This document shows positions 63,697-64,000 of a stretch of DNA of 64,000 nt, piece by piece. The stretch's first letter is position 1; each line of letters opens with the position of its first letter. Made by a program: the position numbers and the translations under genes. Source of the DNA: Bacteroidia bacterium (GTDB taxonomy: Bacteria; Bacteroidota; Bacteroidia; B-17B0; Aurantibacillaceae); assembly GCA_014378485.1 (NCBI GenBank), contig JACMNO010000109.1, forward strand, positions 40,338 to 104,337. The letters are read 5' to 3'. The notes below the pieces were generated by a model, which was not told the origin of the DNA, made no database searches, and saw nothing but the letters and a program-made list of their open reading frames with translations.

Positions 63697-64000
63697 TTAG
63701 GGTTCACTTAATAAGTCAATTTTACTTTTTATTTTCTTTTTGCTTGGCAAAAAAGAAACAAAAACCCAAGGCGAAAGACCAACTCCCATTTTTTAACGCA
63801 CAAAATGTCTCCGCAGTGCCTCCTAAAAAATCGTAGTTCGCTCTCTTTATTCATGTTGTTTTTATTATGCTTTAGGAATAAATGAGTGCACCGCAATTCG
63901 CCAAAAACAGCCGCACTCACGCCATGGCGTGACTAACGTATGATAAATGTGATGCTAAATGATGCGAACCTTTTCAAATATTTTCTGCAAAAGCCTTGCA
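63697..64000 (-). mobile_element. Second, inverted copy of the terminal-inverted-repeat element (truncated by window edge)
   Basis: It begins TTAGGGTTCAC (63697-63707), and its reverse complement aligns with 11935-12262 almost throughout, including the palindrome TCACGC-CATG-GCGTGA (63917-63932) and the small MNKE frame, which here reads on through LGFLFLFCQAKRK. About 68 bp should lie beyond 64000. It lacks the ~30-bp CCTGAGCGCAGTCGAAGG insertion of the 12-kb copy, so it is probably nearer the ancestral form. Confidence 0.7.

Noticed and set aside
63729..63920. 63-residue frame at the right edge as a gene
   Set aside because: It lies wholly inside the repeated element. Differences between the two copies include as many replacement as silent changes, so I see no sign of protein selection.

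Overview
This AT-rich 64 kb window is ordinary chromosome of a member of the Bacteroidota. The evidence is the many secreted proteins with type IX secretion (T9SS) C-terminal sorting domains, a PorQ homologue, a TonB receptor/DUF4249 pair, and promoters of the Bacteroidota form TTG-N19-TAnnTTTG. Non-ATG starts (TTG, GTG) are frequent. I cannot name the genus. There is no rRNA operon, CRISPR array, prophage or transposase gene.

Layout. (1) 1-9.3 kb: a truncated redoxin gene, then three large T9SS cargo genes. The first two share a 5' leader that can be folded the same way in both. (2) 9.3-11.1 kb: a family 9 glycosyltransferase and dapD. (3) 11.1-14.5 kb: the one clearly accessory region. tRNA-Arg and tRNA-Met are followed by tandem broken copies of the tRNA-Met 3' end, a nonsense-mutated GIY-YIG nuclease, a ~396 bp terminal-inverted-repeat element, an intact hipBA pair, and a truncated type III methyltransferase gene; short pieces of the GIY-YIG gene and of mod are duplicated and shuffled around it. 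(4) 14.5-20.7 kb: citrate synthase, a TPR/SpoIIE phosphatase with a zinc phospholipase/nuclease-like protein, and a short SSB. (5) 20.9-25.7 kb: a 1210-residue repetitive T9SS protein, a small secreted protein and a dead T9SS C-terminal fragment. (6) 25.7-34.4 kb: housekeeping genes rho, pth, tsaD and tamB. (7) 34.5-47.9 kb: DUF3108 protein, tryptophan 2,3-dioxygenase, porQ, NUDIX, a sigma factor with a membrane partner, an AddA-like nuclease, a TonB receptor with DUF4249 lipoprotein, and tilS. (8) 47.9-48.8 kb: almost 1 kb of gene relics and interspersed repeats. (9) 48.8-64 kb: kmo, mazG, an L,D-transpeptidase, T9SS protein, GlcD-type oxidase, prmA, two paralogous Cys-rich lipoproteins, tpiA, an oligopeptide-type permease, an outer-membrane patatin, a TlpA-like thioredoxin, and an inverted second copy of the terminal-inverted-repeat element at the right edge.

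How it fits together. Tryptophan dioxygenase and kynurenine monooxygenase, 12 kb apart, suggest a kynurenine route. PorQ and six T9SS cargo genes point to a working type IX secretion system. The intergenic regions hold several dispersed palindrome families, and one of them (TCACGC-N4-GCGTGA) sits inside the duplicated tRNA-Met T-arm. The most unusual things I see are that tRNA-derived array, the hipBA cassette left beside a broken type III modification gene, the terminal-inverted-repeat element, and the paired leader RNA. None was tested by search or folding software.
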